64,000 nucleotides of DNA, taken from NCBI GenBank assembly GCA_963850195.1, contig CAWKKD010000004.1:434001-498000 (forward strand), written 5' to 3'. Numbering within the stretch: the first letter of the stretch is position 1; every line of letters begins with the position of its first letter. A program made the position numbers and the translations under genes. This DNA comes from Actinoallomurus sp963850195. Lineage in GTDB: Bacteria; Actinomycetota; Actinomycetes; Streptosporangiales; Streptosporangiaceae. The notes beneath the pieces are model-generated. The model had not been told where the DNA came from, searched no databases, and saw only the letters and a list, made by a program, of their open reading frames with translations. Of the stretch, positions 15,593 to 24,198 are shown piece by piece.

Positions 15593-18481
15593 ATGACCGG
15601 TCGTCGGCTTCGGTTCGGCGTGCTGGGACCTCTCGCGGTCTGGGCGGACGGCGAGGCCCCCCACGTCGGCGGCCGCAAACAGCGCATCCTGCTGGCCGCG
15701 TTGCTGGTCGGCCACGGCCGGCCGGTCTCCACCGATCGGCTCGTCGAGGCCATGTGGCCGGACGGCCCGCCACGGTCGGCGGTCGCGAACCTCCAGACGT
15801 ACGTGTCCGGGCTGCGTGCGTGCCTGCCCGCGGCCACCGAAGGACCGCGGATCCGCCGGCACACCGACGGCTACTCCATCGTGGTCGCCCCCGGCGAGCT
15901 GGACCTCACGGATTTCCAGGACCTCGTCGGGCGTGCCGGTGGCGCGACGGACGGCGAGGCCACCGCGCTGCTGGAGGAGGCCGTCGCGCTGTGGCGCGGC
16001 GACCCCCTGGAAGACCTGGAGGACTGCCCGCTGTGGCGCGCCGAGACGGCCGGCCTGGTGGAGCAGCGCCTCGCGGCCGTCGAGGACCTGTGCGGGCTGC
16101 GGCTCGCCGCCGGACGGCCCGCGCCGAACATCACCGACCTGCGACGGCTGCTGGCCCGCCATCCGCTGCGCGAGGGGCTGTGGCAGCAGCTCATCCTGGC
16201 GCTGCGCGCGGAGGATCGGCGCGCCGAGGCGCTCGAGGCCTTTGCCGAGGTACGCGAGCGCTTCGCCGACGAGCTGGGCACCGAGCCCGGCCTGCGCCTA
16301 CGGCGGCTGCACGAGACGATCCTGCGCGACGACGAGCCGCACCTGGGCCCGGACTCCAGGTCCGCCCTGTTCCCGGTCTGCCAGCTCCCCGCGGACACGC
16401 CGGACTTCACCGGCCGCGAGGCGCAGGCGCTCGAGCTGGCCGCGGTCGTACGTGCCCGGTCCGGCACGGGCCCGCCGCCGATCGCCGTCGTCGCCGGCGC
16501 GCCGGGCGTCGGCAAGTCCGCCTTCGCCGTGCACGTGTGCCACGGCCTACGCGGGGAGTTCCCCGATGGGCAGCTCTACCTCGACCTGCACGGGGCCGGC
16601 GGGCGCCCACGCGAGTCCGCCGAGGTGCTCGCGGACGTGCTGCGCACGCTGGGGCTCGGCGGCGCGGCGATCCCGCGCAGCCTGAACGAGCGCGCCGCGC
16701 TGTACCGGTCGATGTTCGCGGACCGCAGGATGCTCGTCCTGATCGACGGCGCCGTCGACACGGTGCAGGTACGCCCGCTGCTGCCGGCCACGCCCGGCAG
16801 CGCGGCGGTCATCACCAGCGGACGGCGGCTCACCGGGCTGCCCGGCGCCCACCATCTCGACCTGGAGGAGTTCCGCCCCGACGAGGCCGTACGCCTGCTC
16901 GGGCGGATCGCCGGGCCGGACCGGATCGACGGCGATCCCGAGCACGCGGCGGCCATCGTCCGCGCGTGCGGAGGGCTGCCGCTGGCGATCCGGATCGCGG
17001 GCGCCAAGCTGTGCGGGCGGCGCGGCTGGTCACCGCGTGACCTCGCCGAGCGCCTGGCCGACGAGTCACGGCGGCTGACCGAACTGCAGGTCGGCGACCT
17101 GGGCGTACGCGCGACGTTCGACCTCAGCGTGGGGTTGCTGCGTCCGCCTGCCGCTCGGGTGTTCCGGCTGCTGGGGCTGCTCGGCACACCGGACCTGCCC
17201 GGCTGGGTGGCCGGTGTGCTGCTCGACCGGCCGGACGGCGACGACGTGCTCGACGAGCTGGTCGACGCGAGCCTGCTCCAGGTCGTACGCCCGGACCTGA
17301 CCGGCCCGCCCCGGTACCGGCTGCACAACCTGCTTCGCCGCTACGCGTGCGAGACGGCCGCGGCGGAGCCGGACCTGGACCGCGAGGCCGCGCTCGGCCG
17401 GGTCCTGGACACCTGGCTGGCCGTCGCCGAGGCGGCCGCGGCACGGCTGCCCGCCAGCCTGCTGATGCCCAAACCGGAGGGGACCCCGCGGCTGCACCTC
17501 GAGGCGGACGTGGTCGAACGCCTGATCGGCGACCCGGTCGGCTGGTTCGAGACCGAACGCCGCGCGCTGAGCGGCGCCGTCGCCCTCGCGGCCGAGCACG
17601 GCCTCGCGGGCGCGGCGTGGCGGCTCGCCGTGACGCTCGTGCCCTACTTCGACCAGCGCAGCCTGTACGAGGACTGGTGGCGTACGCACCGGCAGGCGCT
17701 CGACGCGGTCCGGGGCGCCGGTGACCTGCGCGGAGAGGCCGCGCTGCAGCGCGCCGTCGGCCAGGTCTACGTGTACTGGGACCGCTACGACGAGGCGATC
17801 ACCGCCCTCGAACGCTCCCGCGAGCTGTACGACCGGCTCGGCGACCCGCGCGGGGTGGCGCTCGCCGACGTCGGCATGGGGACGGTGCACCGGGTGCTCG
17901 GCCACGACGAGCGGGCGCTCGACCGTTACGAGGACGCGCTGGCCGTACTGGTCACCACGGACGACCGGCAGATCGAGGCCCAGGTACGCGGGTCGGTGGC
18001 GGCGGTCCTGATGGCGGGCGACCGCGCCGACGAGGCGCGTACGTGGCTGGAGGCGGCGCTCACGTGCTCGCGCGAGGCGGGCGACGCGCACCGTGAGGCG
18101 CGGGTCCTGAGCCAGTTCGCCGAGCTGTCGCGGCGGCAGGGCGACCCCGACGGCGCGCGGGACCGCCTGGAGGGGTCGCTGGCCGTCTTCGACGCGCTGA
18201 AGGACGACCGCTGCGCCGCGTACGCGCTGCTCGAGCTGGCCCGCTGCCATCTCGCGCGCGGCGACCGGGTACGTGCCGGGTCGACGCTCCACCGCGCGCT
18301 GGACATCTTCCGGCGCATCGGCAACCGCCGTGGCCAGGCCGCCGGGCTCCAGGTCCTGGGCGACCTGCGGGCGGCGGACGGCGACCAGCCCGCCGCCGAG
18401 ACCCACCTGCGGCACGCCGCGCGGCTGTGGCGCGAGCTGGACGCCCCCGTAGGTCGGGCCCGGCCTCCCGTCGTGGGATGA
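15593..18481 (+). CDS. SARP/AfsR-family regulator (wHTH-BTAD-NB-ARC-TPR)
   Basis: 962 residues, AfsR size. The N-terminal OmpR-like winged helix (1-95; LRFGVLGPLAVWADG, GGRKQRILLAALL) is followed by the bacterial transcriptional activation domain (about 97-245; LALRAEDRRAEALEAF, DELGTEPGLRLRRLHETIL), a STAND ATPase with P-loop GAPGVGKS near 302-309 and Walker B RMLVLIDGA, then at least five TPR units (about 690-950). Such proteins activate secondary-metabolite and other operons in response to phosphorylation or ligand. ATG 15593 has GAGGTG upstream. It is divergent from the STAND gene with a 165-bp shared region; no biosynthetic cluster is adjacent. Confidence 0.9.
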   Translation: MTGRRLRFGVLGPLAVWADGEAPHVGGRKQRILLAALLVGHGRPVSTDRLVEAMWPDGPPRSAVANLQTYVSGLRACLPAATEGPRIRRHTDGYSIVVAPGELDLTDFQDLVGRAGGATDGEATALLEEAVALWRGDPLEDLEDCPLWRAETAGLVEQRLAAVEDLCGLRLAAGRPAPNITDLRRLLARHPLREGLWQQLILALRAEDRRAEALEAFAEVRERFADELGTEPGLRLRRLHETILRDDEPHLGPDSRSALFPVCQLPADTPDFTGREAQALELAAVVRARSGTGPPPIAVVAGAPGVGKSAFAVHVCHGLRGEFPDGQLYLDLHGAGGRPRESAEVLADVLRTLGLGGAAIPRSLNERAALYRSMFADRRMLVLIDGAVDTVQVRPLLPATPGSAAVITSGRRLTGLPGAHHLDLEEFRPDEAVRLLGRIAGPDRIDGDPEHAAAIVRACGGLPLAIRIAGAKLCGRRGWSPRDLAERLADESRRLTELQVGDLGVRATFDLSVGLLRPPAARVFRLLGLLGTPDLPGWVAGVLLDRPDGDDVLDELVDASLLQVVRPDLTGPPRYRLHNLLRRYACETAAAEPDLDREAALGRVLDTWLAVAEAAAARLPASLLMPKPEGTPRLHLEADVVERLIGDPVGWFETERRALSGAVALAAEHGLAGAAWRLAVTLVPYFDQRSLYEDWWRTHRQALDAVRGAGDLRGEAALQRAVGQVYVYWDRYDEAITALERSRELYDRLGDPRGVALADVGMGTVHRVLGHDERALDRYEDALAVLVTTDDRQIEAQVRGSVAAVLMAGDRADEARTWLEAALTCSREAGDAHREARVLSQFAELSRRQGDPDGARDRLEGSLAVFDALKDDRCAAYALLELARCHLARGDRVRAGSTLHRALDIFRRIGNRRGQAAGLQVLGDLRAADGDQPAAETHLRHAARLWRELDAPVGRARPPVVG

Positions 18482-18490
18482 CCGGGCCCG
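18455..18490 (+). terminator. Hairpin overlapping the stop codon of the SARP gene
   Basis: CGGGCCCGG (18455-18463) pairs with CCGGGCCCG (18482-18490); the TGA stop (18479-18481) lies in the loop. It also faces the convergent secreted-hydrolase gene ending at 18501. Confidence 0.5.
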
Positions 18491-18500
18491 CCCGGGTACG

Positions 18501-18974
18501 TCAGTTGCTGTTGCCGCGCTTCCAGCCGAGGTAGTGCGAGAAGTGGTGGACGCTGGTCGCGTGCCCGATGCGGCCGCTGATACTGGTCGACCAGAACCCG
18601 CCGTGGCCGTCGGCGACGCCGACGTGGCCGAAGCTGCTGATGTTCCAGAACACGAAGGCGCCCGCCGGCGGCGTGCCCGTGGTGTGCCTGACGCCGTCGG
18701 AGGACCTCCAGTGCTCGATGGCGCTCGCGTGGTGGGTCGTACGCGCCCAGGACAGGCGCGCCGCCTTCTCGCAGAGGCCCTCGTACGCCGTGCTGCCGCG
18801 GCGGCTGGAGTACCAGGCGATCGCCTGCGAGGCGGTGCGCGCGGCGACGGCCTGCGTGCTCTGCGTGGACGCGGGGGCCGCCATGGCCGGCGCGGACATG
18901 CCGAGGGAGGTGCCGAGCGCGGCGACGGTCAGGGCCGCGGCGGCGATGGCCGTCCGCTTCTTGTCATTGTGCAT
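18501..18974 (-). CDS. Small secreted NlpC/P60- or CHAP-like cell-wall hydrolase
   Basis: 157 residues. A signal peptide is clear: basic MHNDKKRT, hydrophobic core to about residue 28, and cleavage after SAPAMA-A. The mature part opens with helices around AIAWYSSRRGSTAYEGLCEKAARLSW (candidate nucleophile Cys in GLCEKAAR) and continues with PPAGAFVFWNISSFGHVGVADGHGG (candidate His in GHVGVADG), the Cys-His layout of papain-like peptidoglycan peptidases/amidases. At about 120 mature residues it is one catalytic domain with no anchoring domain. GGAGAG ribosome site 6 nt before the ATG. Exact bond cleaved is not readable. Confidence 0.75.
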   Translation of the reverse strand: MHNDKKRTAIAAAALTVAALGTSLGMSAPAMAAPASTQSTQAVAARTASQAIAWYSSRRGSTAYEGLCEKAARLSWARTTHHASAIEHWRSSDGVRHTTGTPPAGAFVFWNISSFGHVGVADGHGGFWSTSISGRIGHATSVHHFSHYLGWKRGNSN

Positions 18975-19087
18975 ACTGACTCTCCGATCCTGAGGGTTCG
19001 CGTCCCCGCGGCGCGACGTCCCCGGGGCGAATCACGCGATCGGGGCGAGTCTCCTCAGCGGCTCTACAAAACCCCTACAGCCGACCT

Positions 19088-20059
19088 TCAGGCTGCCGCG
19101 GGGCCCGCGAGCAGCGCGACTCCCACCGGCGTGAGGGAGTGCAGGACGCATCCGCCCTGGCGGCGCGTGACGATCAGGCCGGCGTCCCTGAGCACGGCGG
19201 CGTGCTGGCTGGCCGACGACACCGAGGCGCCGGAGCGCCGGGCCAGCTCGGTCGTCGTACAGCCGTCCTCGACGGCGCGCAGGACCGCGGCGCGGGTCAC
19301 GCCGAGCACCGCGCCGAGGGACCGGCCGGACGGGCGGGACGGCAGAGCGCCGCCCGGCTCGTGCTCGACCGGGTACACCAGCACCGGCGGCAGGCCCGGG
19401 TCGACCAGCGTGACCGGCGCGCGCCAGCAGAAGTACGAGGGGATCAGCAGCAGCCCGGTGCCCTCCAGCAGCAGGTCGCGTTCCTCCGGGTAGGCGGTCT
19501 CCAGCACGGGCGCCCGCCAGCGGAAGGCCGGGCCGAGGCTCGACAGCACGCCCTCGCACCCGTGGTCGAGGAAGATCCGCGACATTCGGGCCCGCTCGGC
19601 GCGCACGTGCGCCTGCACCGCCGGCCAGAACGGCCTGACCAGGGCCTCGTGGTACGAGCGCAGCGCGCCACCGAAGCGCTCGAGCGTCGCCGGGTCTCCG
19701 TCGGCCAGGTCGCGGCACCAGGACGGCAGGCGATGGCCCCCGGCCAGGATGCCCAGCTCCTCGCGCAGCCGCGCCGACGGGGTGGACAGCACCGCGTCGA
19801 TGTCCTCCTCGATGGAGGTGTGCCCGCGCGACGGCGTCAGGAAGTCGGGAAAGTAGGCCGCGTGCGGCGCGAGCGTCGCGATCGGGCGGGCCCATCCGCG
19901 GACCTGGCCGCGCGCGTACCGGCGCCATTCACGGAACGGCACGCCGCCCTCGCGGTTCTGCAGCAACTGGGCGCTGAGAACGGTCTCCCACATGGGCTCC
20001 GCGTCGGCCGCCACTCGGGTGCGTGCGAGATCATCGGCTGTGAAGTGAATGCGCAGCAT
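19088..20059 (-). CDS. ArsR-type HTH regulator with long N-terminal domain (DUF5937-like)
   Basis: 323 residues from ATG 20057-20059 (GGGAG 6 nt upstream). The first 240 residues start MLRIHFTADDLARTRVA, a hallmark of an actinobacterial family with a DUF5937-type sensor domain. The C-terminal 75 residues are the winged helix: SLGAVLGVTRAAVLRAVEDG, TTTELARRSGASVSSASQHAAVLRDAGLI, TRRQGGCVLHSLTPVG. The sensor's ligand is unknown. It lies 113 bp upstream of the secreted hydrolase gene on the same strand, so it could control that gene; both have their own ribosome sites. Confidence 0.82.
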   Translation of the reverse strand: MLRIHFTADDLARTRVAADAEPMWETVLSAQLLQNREGGVPFREWRRYARGQVRGWARPIATLAPHAAYFPDFLTPSRGHTSIEEDIDAVLSTPSARLREELGILAGGHRLPSWCRDLADGDPATLERFGGALRSYHEALVRPFWPAVQAHVRAERARMSRIFLDHGCEGVLSSLGPAFRWRAPVLETAYPEERDLLLEGTGLLLIPSYFCWRAPVTLVDPGLPPVLVYPVEHEPGGALPSRPSGRSLGAVLGVTRAAVLRAVEDGCTTTELARRSGASVSSASQHAAVLRDAGLIVTRRQGGCVLHSLTPVGVALLAGPAAA

Positions 20060-20356
20060 CGTGTCTCCCGGTCCCGCCGCAACGGTACGCCCGTATCGCC
20101 CGGCCGACATCGTGGAGAACCCTGACTCCGAGCGCCGCCACCGCCCTTTTACTGGGGCTTTCAACGACACCTGAAAGCCCTTGTCCGCCCGACACCCGGA
20201 ATGGGAGTCTCGGCACCACGTGACCCGAAAGGGCGTTGTCACCGGCTCGGTCGAAGGGGAAGGGGGCGATCGTGCCGTGACGCGTGCGGGTCCGTCGGCG
20301 CCGCGCGTCGCCGGAAACGGGGGGATTCCGGCGACACGCGGCTGCGGCTCGGTCCG
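20060..20356. other. About 300 bp intergenic, no gene seen
   Basis: Between the ArsR-type gene start and the stop of the small minus-strand gene. Open frames here are short, unsupported shadows. It should hold the promoter of the ArsR-type regulator; no clear -10/-35 pair or operator stands out to me. Confidence 0.4.
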
Positions 20357-20656
20357 TCAGGCGGGGACGCTCGGGCCCGCTTCGGCCTCGGAGGAGATCC
20401 GCAGATGGGAAACGGTCGGGATCGCGAGCCTGGGGAGACGGCGCGTGCGCGACGGCCGCGCGTTGATCCGGGCGAACACGTGCTCGGCGACGAGCTCCTC
20501 GAGAAGTTCGGGCGTGAGGTTGACGTTGAGGTGGTCCGCGCAGGCGATGGCCATCCTCAGCTGGCGCGTCACCTCGGCGGTATCGTCGGGGAACCGCGCG
20601 TCGAGCCGTGACCGGGTCAGGTCGAACGGGTCTCCGCTCCGTGGCGGAACCGTCAT
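20357..20656 (-). CDS. Hypothetical small helical protein
   Basis: 99 residues from ATG 20654-20656, with AAGGAG about 10 nt upstream; a longer frame to 20689 lacks such a site. The middle (TAEVTRQLRMAIACADHLNV then LTPELLEELVAEHVFARI) is two or three amphipathic helices; the tail is basic then acidic. No family recognised. It lies 40 nt downstream of the (frameshifted) stop of the membrane-anchored gene 20696-21724 and on the same strand, so it may be the distal gene of that unit. Confidence 0.5.
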   Translation of the reverse strand: MTVPPRSGDPFDLTRSRLDARFPDDTAEVTRQLRMAIACADHLNVNLTPELLEELVAEHVFARINARPSRTRRLPRLAIPTVSHLRISSEAEAGPSVPA

Positions 20657-20695
20657 CGGCGCCCGCTCCTTCCATCCGGCGCGTGACACACGCGC

Positions 20696-21724
20696 CTAGT
20701 CATAGATCACACCGTTCTCGGGACGCGCCACCGACGTACGGGCGTACGCCCGGCCAACGCCGGATGGCAAGATCACGTCACGGGTCGAAGGTCTTTGGAT
20801 CCTCCTCGTTGAACAGGTCGGGGCCGTCCGAGCCGCCGACCCCGTCGCGAACACCTTCCGGTAGGCGCTGAACGCCATCCGCGGGTCGCCGGTCGCACCC
20901 TTGGTGGTGTAGAGCCCCGTCACGCGGAACGGCTTTCCGTGGTCGTCGACCGTGATGACCTGCGACGTGTCGTCACCGCTCACATCCAGCAGGAGACGGA
21001 ACTCGCAGTAGTGCTGCTCGGCGTGGATGAGGACGCGGTACACGTAACCGTCGTTCTGCTTGAAGTACTGGATGTGGTCGGCGAAGAAGTCCTTGCCGGT
21101 GAAGACCGGGAACTCGCCGCCCTGGTTGCGGACCTCCTGCGCGATCGGTACGTCCTGGTCGAGGTCGAACCCGATAACTCCGGGCCGTTCCGGAGGCCCG
21201 GCCGGCGGGTTGTAGAGAAGGGTGCCCGATGCCGGATCGCTGCATTTCTTCGCCACCCGTATCCGGTCCAGGCGCACCTGCTGCGACGTCTTGGTCGACA
21301 TTTTCAGGTCGATGGCCATTCGCGTCCCCTTGACCGCGCCTAAGCTCGTCATGAATTCGCTGTAGCCGTCGATCTGCCCGTCCTGCGCCGAGTCGCGGGC
21401 CCTCTGGACGCCCTGGCTGACCTCCTTCGCGCTCGCCCCGATCGGGTCCAGCGCCGCCCAGGTGAGGTCGCTGTCGGAGAGGTCCGGCGTCGCCTTCGCG
21501 GTCAGAAGGGGCGCCGACGGGGACGACGCCTTCGCCGAGGCGGTCGACTTGCCCGCCGAGCCGATGGCCTTGTGGGTTCCGCTGGTGATCGCCGTCGTGA
21601 GGTGCGTGGCGAGCGTGGGCGCGACCACGGCCGTCGCCGCCCAGGTGATCGTCCGCTTGTACCAGGGCTTCGCGACGGCGGGTGCCGGTTGTTTCCCGGT
21701 GCGATTCCGCTTCGGCGCCGTCAT
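20696..21724 (-). CDS. Membrane-anchored protein of unknown function, probable 3' frameshift
   Basis: 342 residues as read. A basic lead (TAPKRNRTGKQPAP) and one helix (about residues 21-46) anchor an extracytoplasmic domain with a soluble alpha/beta look (GVIGFDLDQDVPIAQEVRNQ, FPVFTGKDFFADHIQYFKQN, YVYRVLIHAEQHYCEFRLLL). After FSAYRKVFATG the frame turns into Arg/Thr/Ser-rich shadow. If one G is added to the four-G run (CCCC at 20840-20843 on the plus strand), the reading becomes VGGSDGPDLFNEEDPKTFDP and stops at 20778, a far more natural acidic end. So the true product is probably about 316 residues. I do not recognise the family. Confidence 0.6.
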   Translation of the reverse strand: MTAPKRNRTGKQPAPAVAKPWYKRTITWAATAVVAPTLATHLTTAITSGTHKAIGSAGKSTASAKASSPSAPLLTAKATPDLSDSDLTWAALDPIGASAKEVSQGVQRARDSAQDGQIDGYSEFMTSLGAVKGTRMAIDLKMSTKTSQQVRLDRIRVAKKCSDPASGTLLYNPPAGPPERPGVIGFDLDQDVPIAQEVRNQGGEFPVFTGKDFFADHIQYFKQNDGYVYRVLIHAEQHYCEFRLLLDVSGDDTSQVITVDDHGKPFRVTGLYTTKGATGDPRMAFSAYRKVFATGSAARTAPTCSTRRIQRPSTRDVILPSGVGRAYARTSVARPENGVIYD

Positions 21725-21929
21725 GACGGCATGCGGGATAACGCGCGATGGACGAGTACGGGAATCGGTTTCACCATTGGCGACCCCTCACTACGGCCCT
21801 TTTCCCGTACATCCAGCACCACCGTCGACCCGTTACCGCCAACGCGGAACGCATAAAATAACCGGGTTTTCGCATTCGCGGAAAAATAGTGACGGCCCGC
21901 CCCACTTCACCTCGGGGCCGACATCACAG

Positions 21930-21954
21930 GTGTTAGAGCCGAAACCTCGGGTAT
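21930..21954 (+). promoter_or_regulatory. SigB/SigF-type promoter candidate
   Basis: GTGTTA (21930-21935) and GGGTAT (21949-21954), a perfect SigB-group -10, lie about 44 nt upstream of the GTG of the three-helix-bundle gene. The -35 is GTGT with 15 nt or GTTA with 13 nt of spacer, weaker than the copy at 7934. Confidence 0.5.
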
Positions 21955-21997
21955 CGGTGGCCCCAAGGACACACAGACGCCCGAGTGGAGGTATTCC

Positions 21998-22246
21998 GTG
22001 CGCGCCGACACCGTTCGCGAGCGCCAGGCCCTCAACCAGGTCACCGACCGTCTCACCCAGACGTTCGCCGACCGCTACTCCCCCGCCCAGGTGAACGAGG
22101 CGATCACCGCCGCCCATCATCGGTTCGACGGCAGGCCGATCCGCGAGTTCGTGCCGGTCCTGGTCGAGCGCATCGCCCGCCGGGAACTCACCACGCACGC
22201 CTGGAGCAGCCACGCGCCGGGGCGGTCGGGCCAGTTCACCGGGTAG
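21998..22246 (+). CDS. Three-helix-bundle dimerization domain protein
   Basis: 82 residues from GTG 21998, GGAGG 6 nt upstream. The core RERQALNQVTDRLTQTFADRYSPAQVNEAITAAHHRFDGRPIREFVPVLVERIARRELTT fits the actinobacterial family of stand-alone three-helix bundles (pattern V..L...F....V...V..A......PIREFVPVLVER.AR). These are thought to dimerise; partners and role are unknown. The single gene has a GGGTAT promoter and no operon partner, and resembles the 71-residue protein at 8024, which also has a SigB-type promoter. Confidence 0.75.
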   Translation: MRADTVRERQALNQVTDRLTQTFADRYSPAQVNEAITAAHHRFDGRPIREFVPVLVERIARRELTTHAWSSHAPGRSGQFTG

Positions 22247-22338
22247 CCGTCACGCCGATGGACCTCCGTGAGGACCCGTACGCACGCCTCGAGATCGGCC
22301 GCGGTTCTCCGCCGGACCCGGGGGCCTGACCCCACGCC

Positions 22339-23919
22339 CTAACGCCCGAAGATCCCGTACGAGAAGCCGTCCGCGCGGATCTCACCGTTCTCGACGGTCA
22401 CGCCGCGTACGGCGAGGGCCGTGCCGAAGGACGAGGGCGGTGCGGCCAGGGTCGCCGGTTCACGGCCGGGGTTGACCACGACGAGGAAATCCCCGCCACG
22501 GATGTAGGCGAACGGGTAGCCGGTGTGGAGGACCTCCACGTCGCCGTGCGCGCCGAGGGCCGGGTTGGAGCGGCGGAGCGCGATGAGGTCGCGTACGAGG
22601 TGAAGCAGGGAGTTCGTGTCGGCGCGCTGCGCGATGACCGTCGGCCGGTCCGGCGACGGGTCGATCGGCAGGTAGAGGCGGTCGGCGGACGCCGTGGAGA
22701 AGCCCGCGTTGGGGGTGTCGTCCCACTGCATGGGCGTACGCGAGCCGGCCCGGTTGTAGGTCGGGTTGAGCGTGCTGCCCTCGTGGTTCGGCAGGCCCGG
22801 GATGTACCGCATGCCGATCTCGTCGCCGTAGTAGATCGCGGGCAGCGTCGGCCAGGTCAGCTGGAACGCGAACGCCGGCGCGAGCTGCTCGGCCGTACGG
22901 GGGCCGCAGGACAGCCGGGAGAAGTCGTGGTTGGCGGTGGGGAGGGCGATCTGCCCGGTGTCGCCCACCGAGGCGCCCGCCTGCCGCCACGCGTCGAGGA
23001 AGGTCTCCATGGAGCCCTTGCCCTCGGCGTCGAAGTAGCAGGGATCGGTGTCCCAGTTGGGGTCCAGCGTGCCGGTCCCGTTGTTCCACAGTGAGCGCAG
23101 CGGGCGTCCGATGGTGGGCCCGCCGAACTGCAGGAAGAAGTCGGCGTGGAACCCCGCCGGTACGGACACGGCCGGGTCGCCCCACTCGGACAGCAGCGCG
23201 GCGTCCGGGTAGGCGGCGTCCAGCCAGCCGCGCAGGTCGGTCCAAAGCTTCCCGGTCTCGACGTGTCCGGGGTCGTCCTTGATGAGCGAGGCGGCCATGT
23301 CGACGCGGAAGCCGGACAGGCCGAGGTCCAGCCAGTGGGTCATGATCTGCCGCAGCGCGTCCCGGTTGGCGCGCGGACCCTCGGCGTCGACCGGCTGCCG
23401 CCAGGGCTCGTCGGGGTTCATCCGGGCGTACCCGAAGTTGAGGGCGGGCTGCACCTCGAAGAAGTTCGGTAGGTAGTAGCCGGGCCGGCTGCCGGGCGAG
23501 GCGACGAAGCCGTCGATCGGCCGTTCGGACCAGATGTAGCGGTCGTCGGCGGGGTCCTCGATGGCCGCCTGGAACCACGGGTGCTGGTCCGAGGTGTGCC
23601 CGGCGACCAGGTCGAGCAGGACGCGGACACCCATGCCACGCGCCGTCTCGACCAGCGCGGCGAGGTCGTCGTTCGTGCCGTAGCGCGGTGCGGTGGTCAG
23701 GTAGTCCGACACGTCGTAGCCCGCGTCGCGGAACGGCGAGGCGAAGCACGGAGTGAGCCAGACCGCGTCCACGCCGAGCCAGGCGAGATACTCCAGCCGC
23801 GAGGCGAGTCCGCCGAAGTCACCGACCCCGTCGCCGTTCGAGTCGGCATAGCTCTGCGGGTAGATCTGGTAGAGCACGGCGTTGGACAGCCAGGCCGGTG
23901 ACGGCCGGGTGGAGGGCAT
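22339..23919 (-). CDS. GH13 family alpha-glucosidase/oligo-1,6-glucosidase-like enzyme
   Basis: 526 residues covering the (beta/alpha)8 barrel and a short C-terminal beta domain. Entry motif WLSNAVLYQIYPQSYADSNG, nucleophile in GFRVDMAAS (Asp207), acid/base in LLSEWGDP (Glu245) and ANHDFSR (His331-Asp332, transition-state Asp) are all present, so it should be active on alpha-1,4/1,6-glucosides or trehalose-like substrates. One oddity: conserved region I, normally D-x-V-x-N-H, reads DLVAGH, the Asn replaced by Gly. No secretion signal, so cytoplasmic. A GTTT...GGGTAG promoter lies upstream, suggesting stress control. Confidence 0.87.
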   Translation of the reverse strand: MPSTRPSPAWLSNAVLYQIYPQSYADSNGDGVGDFGGLASRLEYLAWLGVDAVWLTPCFASPFRDAGYDVSDYLTTAPRYGTNDDLAALVETARGMGVRVLLDLVAGHTSDQHPWFQAAIEDPADDRYIWSERPIDGFVASPGSRPGYYLPNFFEVQPALNFGYARMNPDEPWRQPVDAEGPRANRDALRQIMTHWLDLGLSGFRVDMAASLIKDDPGHVETGKLWTDLRGWLDAAYPDAALLSEWGDPAVSVPAGFHADFFLQFGGPTIGRPLRSLWNNGTGTLDPNWDTDPCYFDAEGKGSMETFLDAWRQAGASVGDTGQIALPTANHDFSRLSCGPRTAEQLAPAFAFQLTWPTLPAIYYGDEIGMRYIPGLPNHEGSTLNPTYNRAGSRTPMQWDDTPNAGFSTASADRLYLPIDPSPDRPTVIAQRADTNSLLHLVRDLIALRRSNPALGAHGDVEVLHTGYPFAYIRGGDFLVVVNPGREPATLAAPPSSFGTALAVRGVTVENGEIRADGFSYGIFGR

Positions 23920-23964
23920 CGTCGGGGTCTCTTCTCCACGGGGGCGAGGCAGCGGTTGTCGACC

Positions 23965-23991
23965 CTACCCAAGGCCCAGACGATGGGAAAC
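23965..23991 (-). promoter_or_regulatory. SigB/SigF-type promoter candidate for the GH13 gene
   Basis: On the minus strand GTTT (23991-23988) and GGGTAG (23970-23965) are 17 nt apart, one longer than the usual spacing. The start codon is 46 nt downstream of the -10. Confidence 0.5.
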
Positions 23992-24198
23992 ACCCCATAT
24001 CGGGCCCTCCGGATGGCGACGCCCGGTCACGCACGCGTCTCGTACGAAGATCACGCCGCCCGCCGTTGGAGGTTGCGTTTCCGCGCGCGCACCTCGATGA
24101 TGGAAATGAAGGTGCTTGGGGCAAAGACGCCGCCCTGACTCCGGCCGAGGTCTTCGACCTGGCCGTCCTCCGAATCTCGTAGAGGAACGCGGTGTCCC

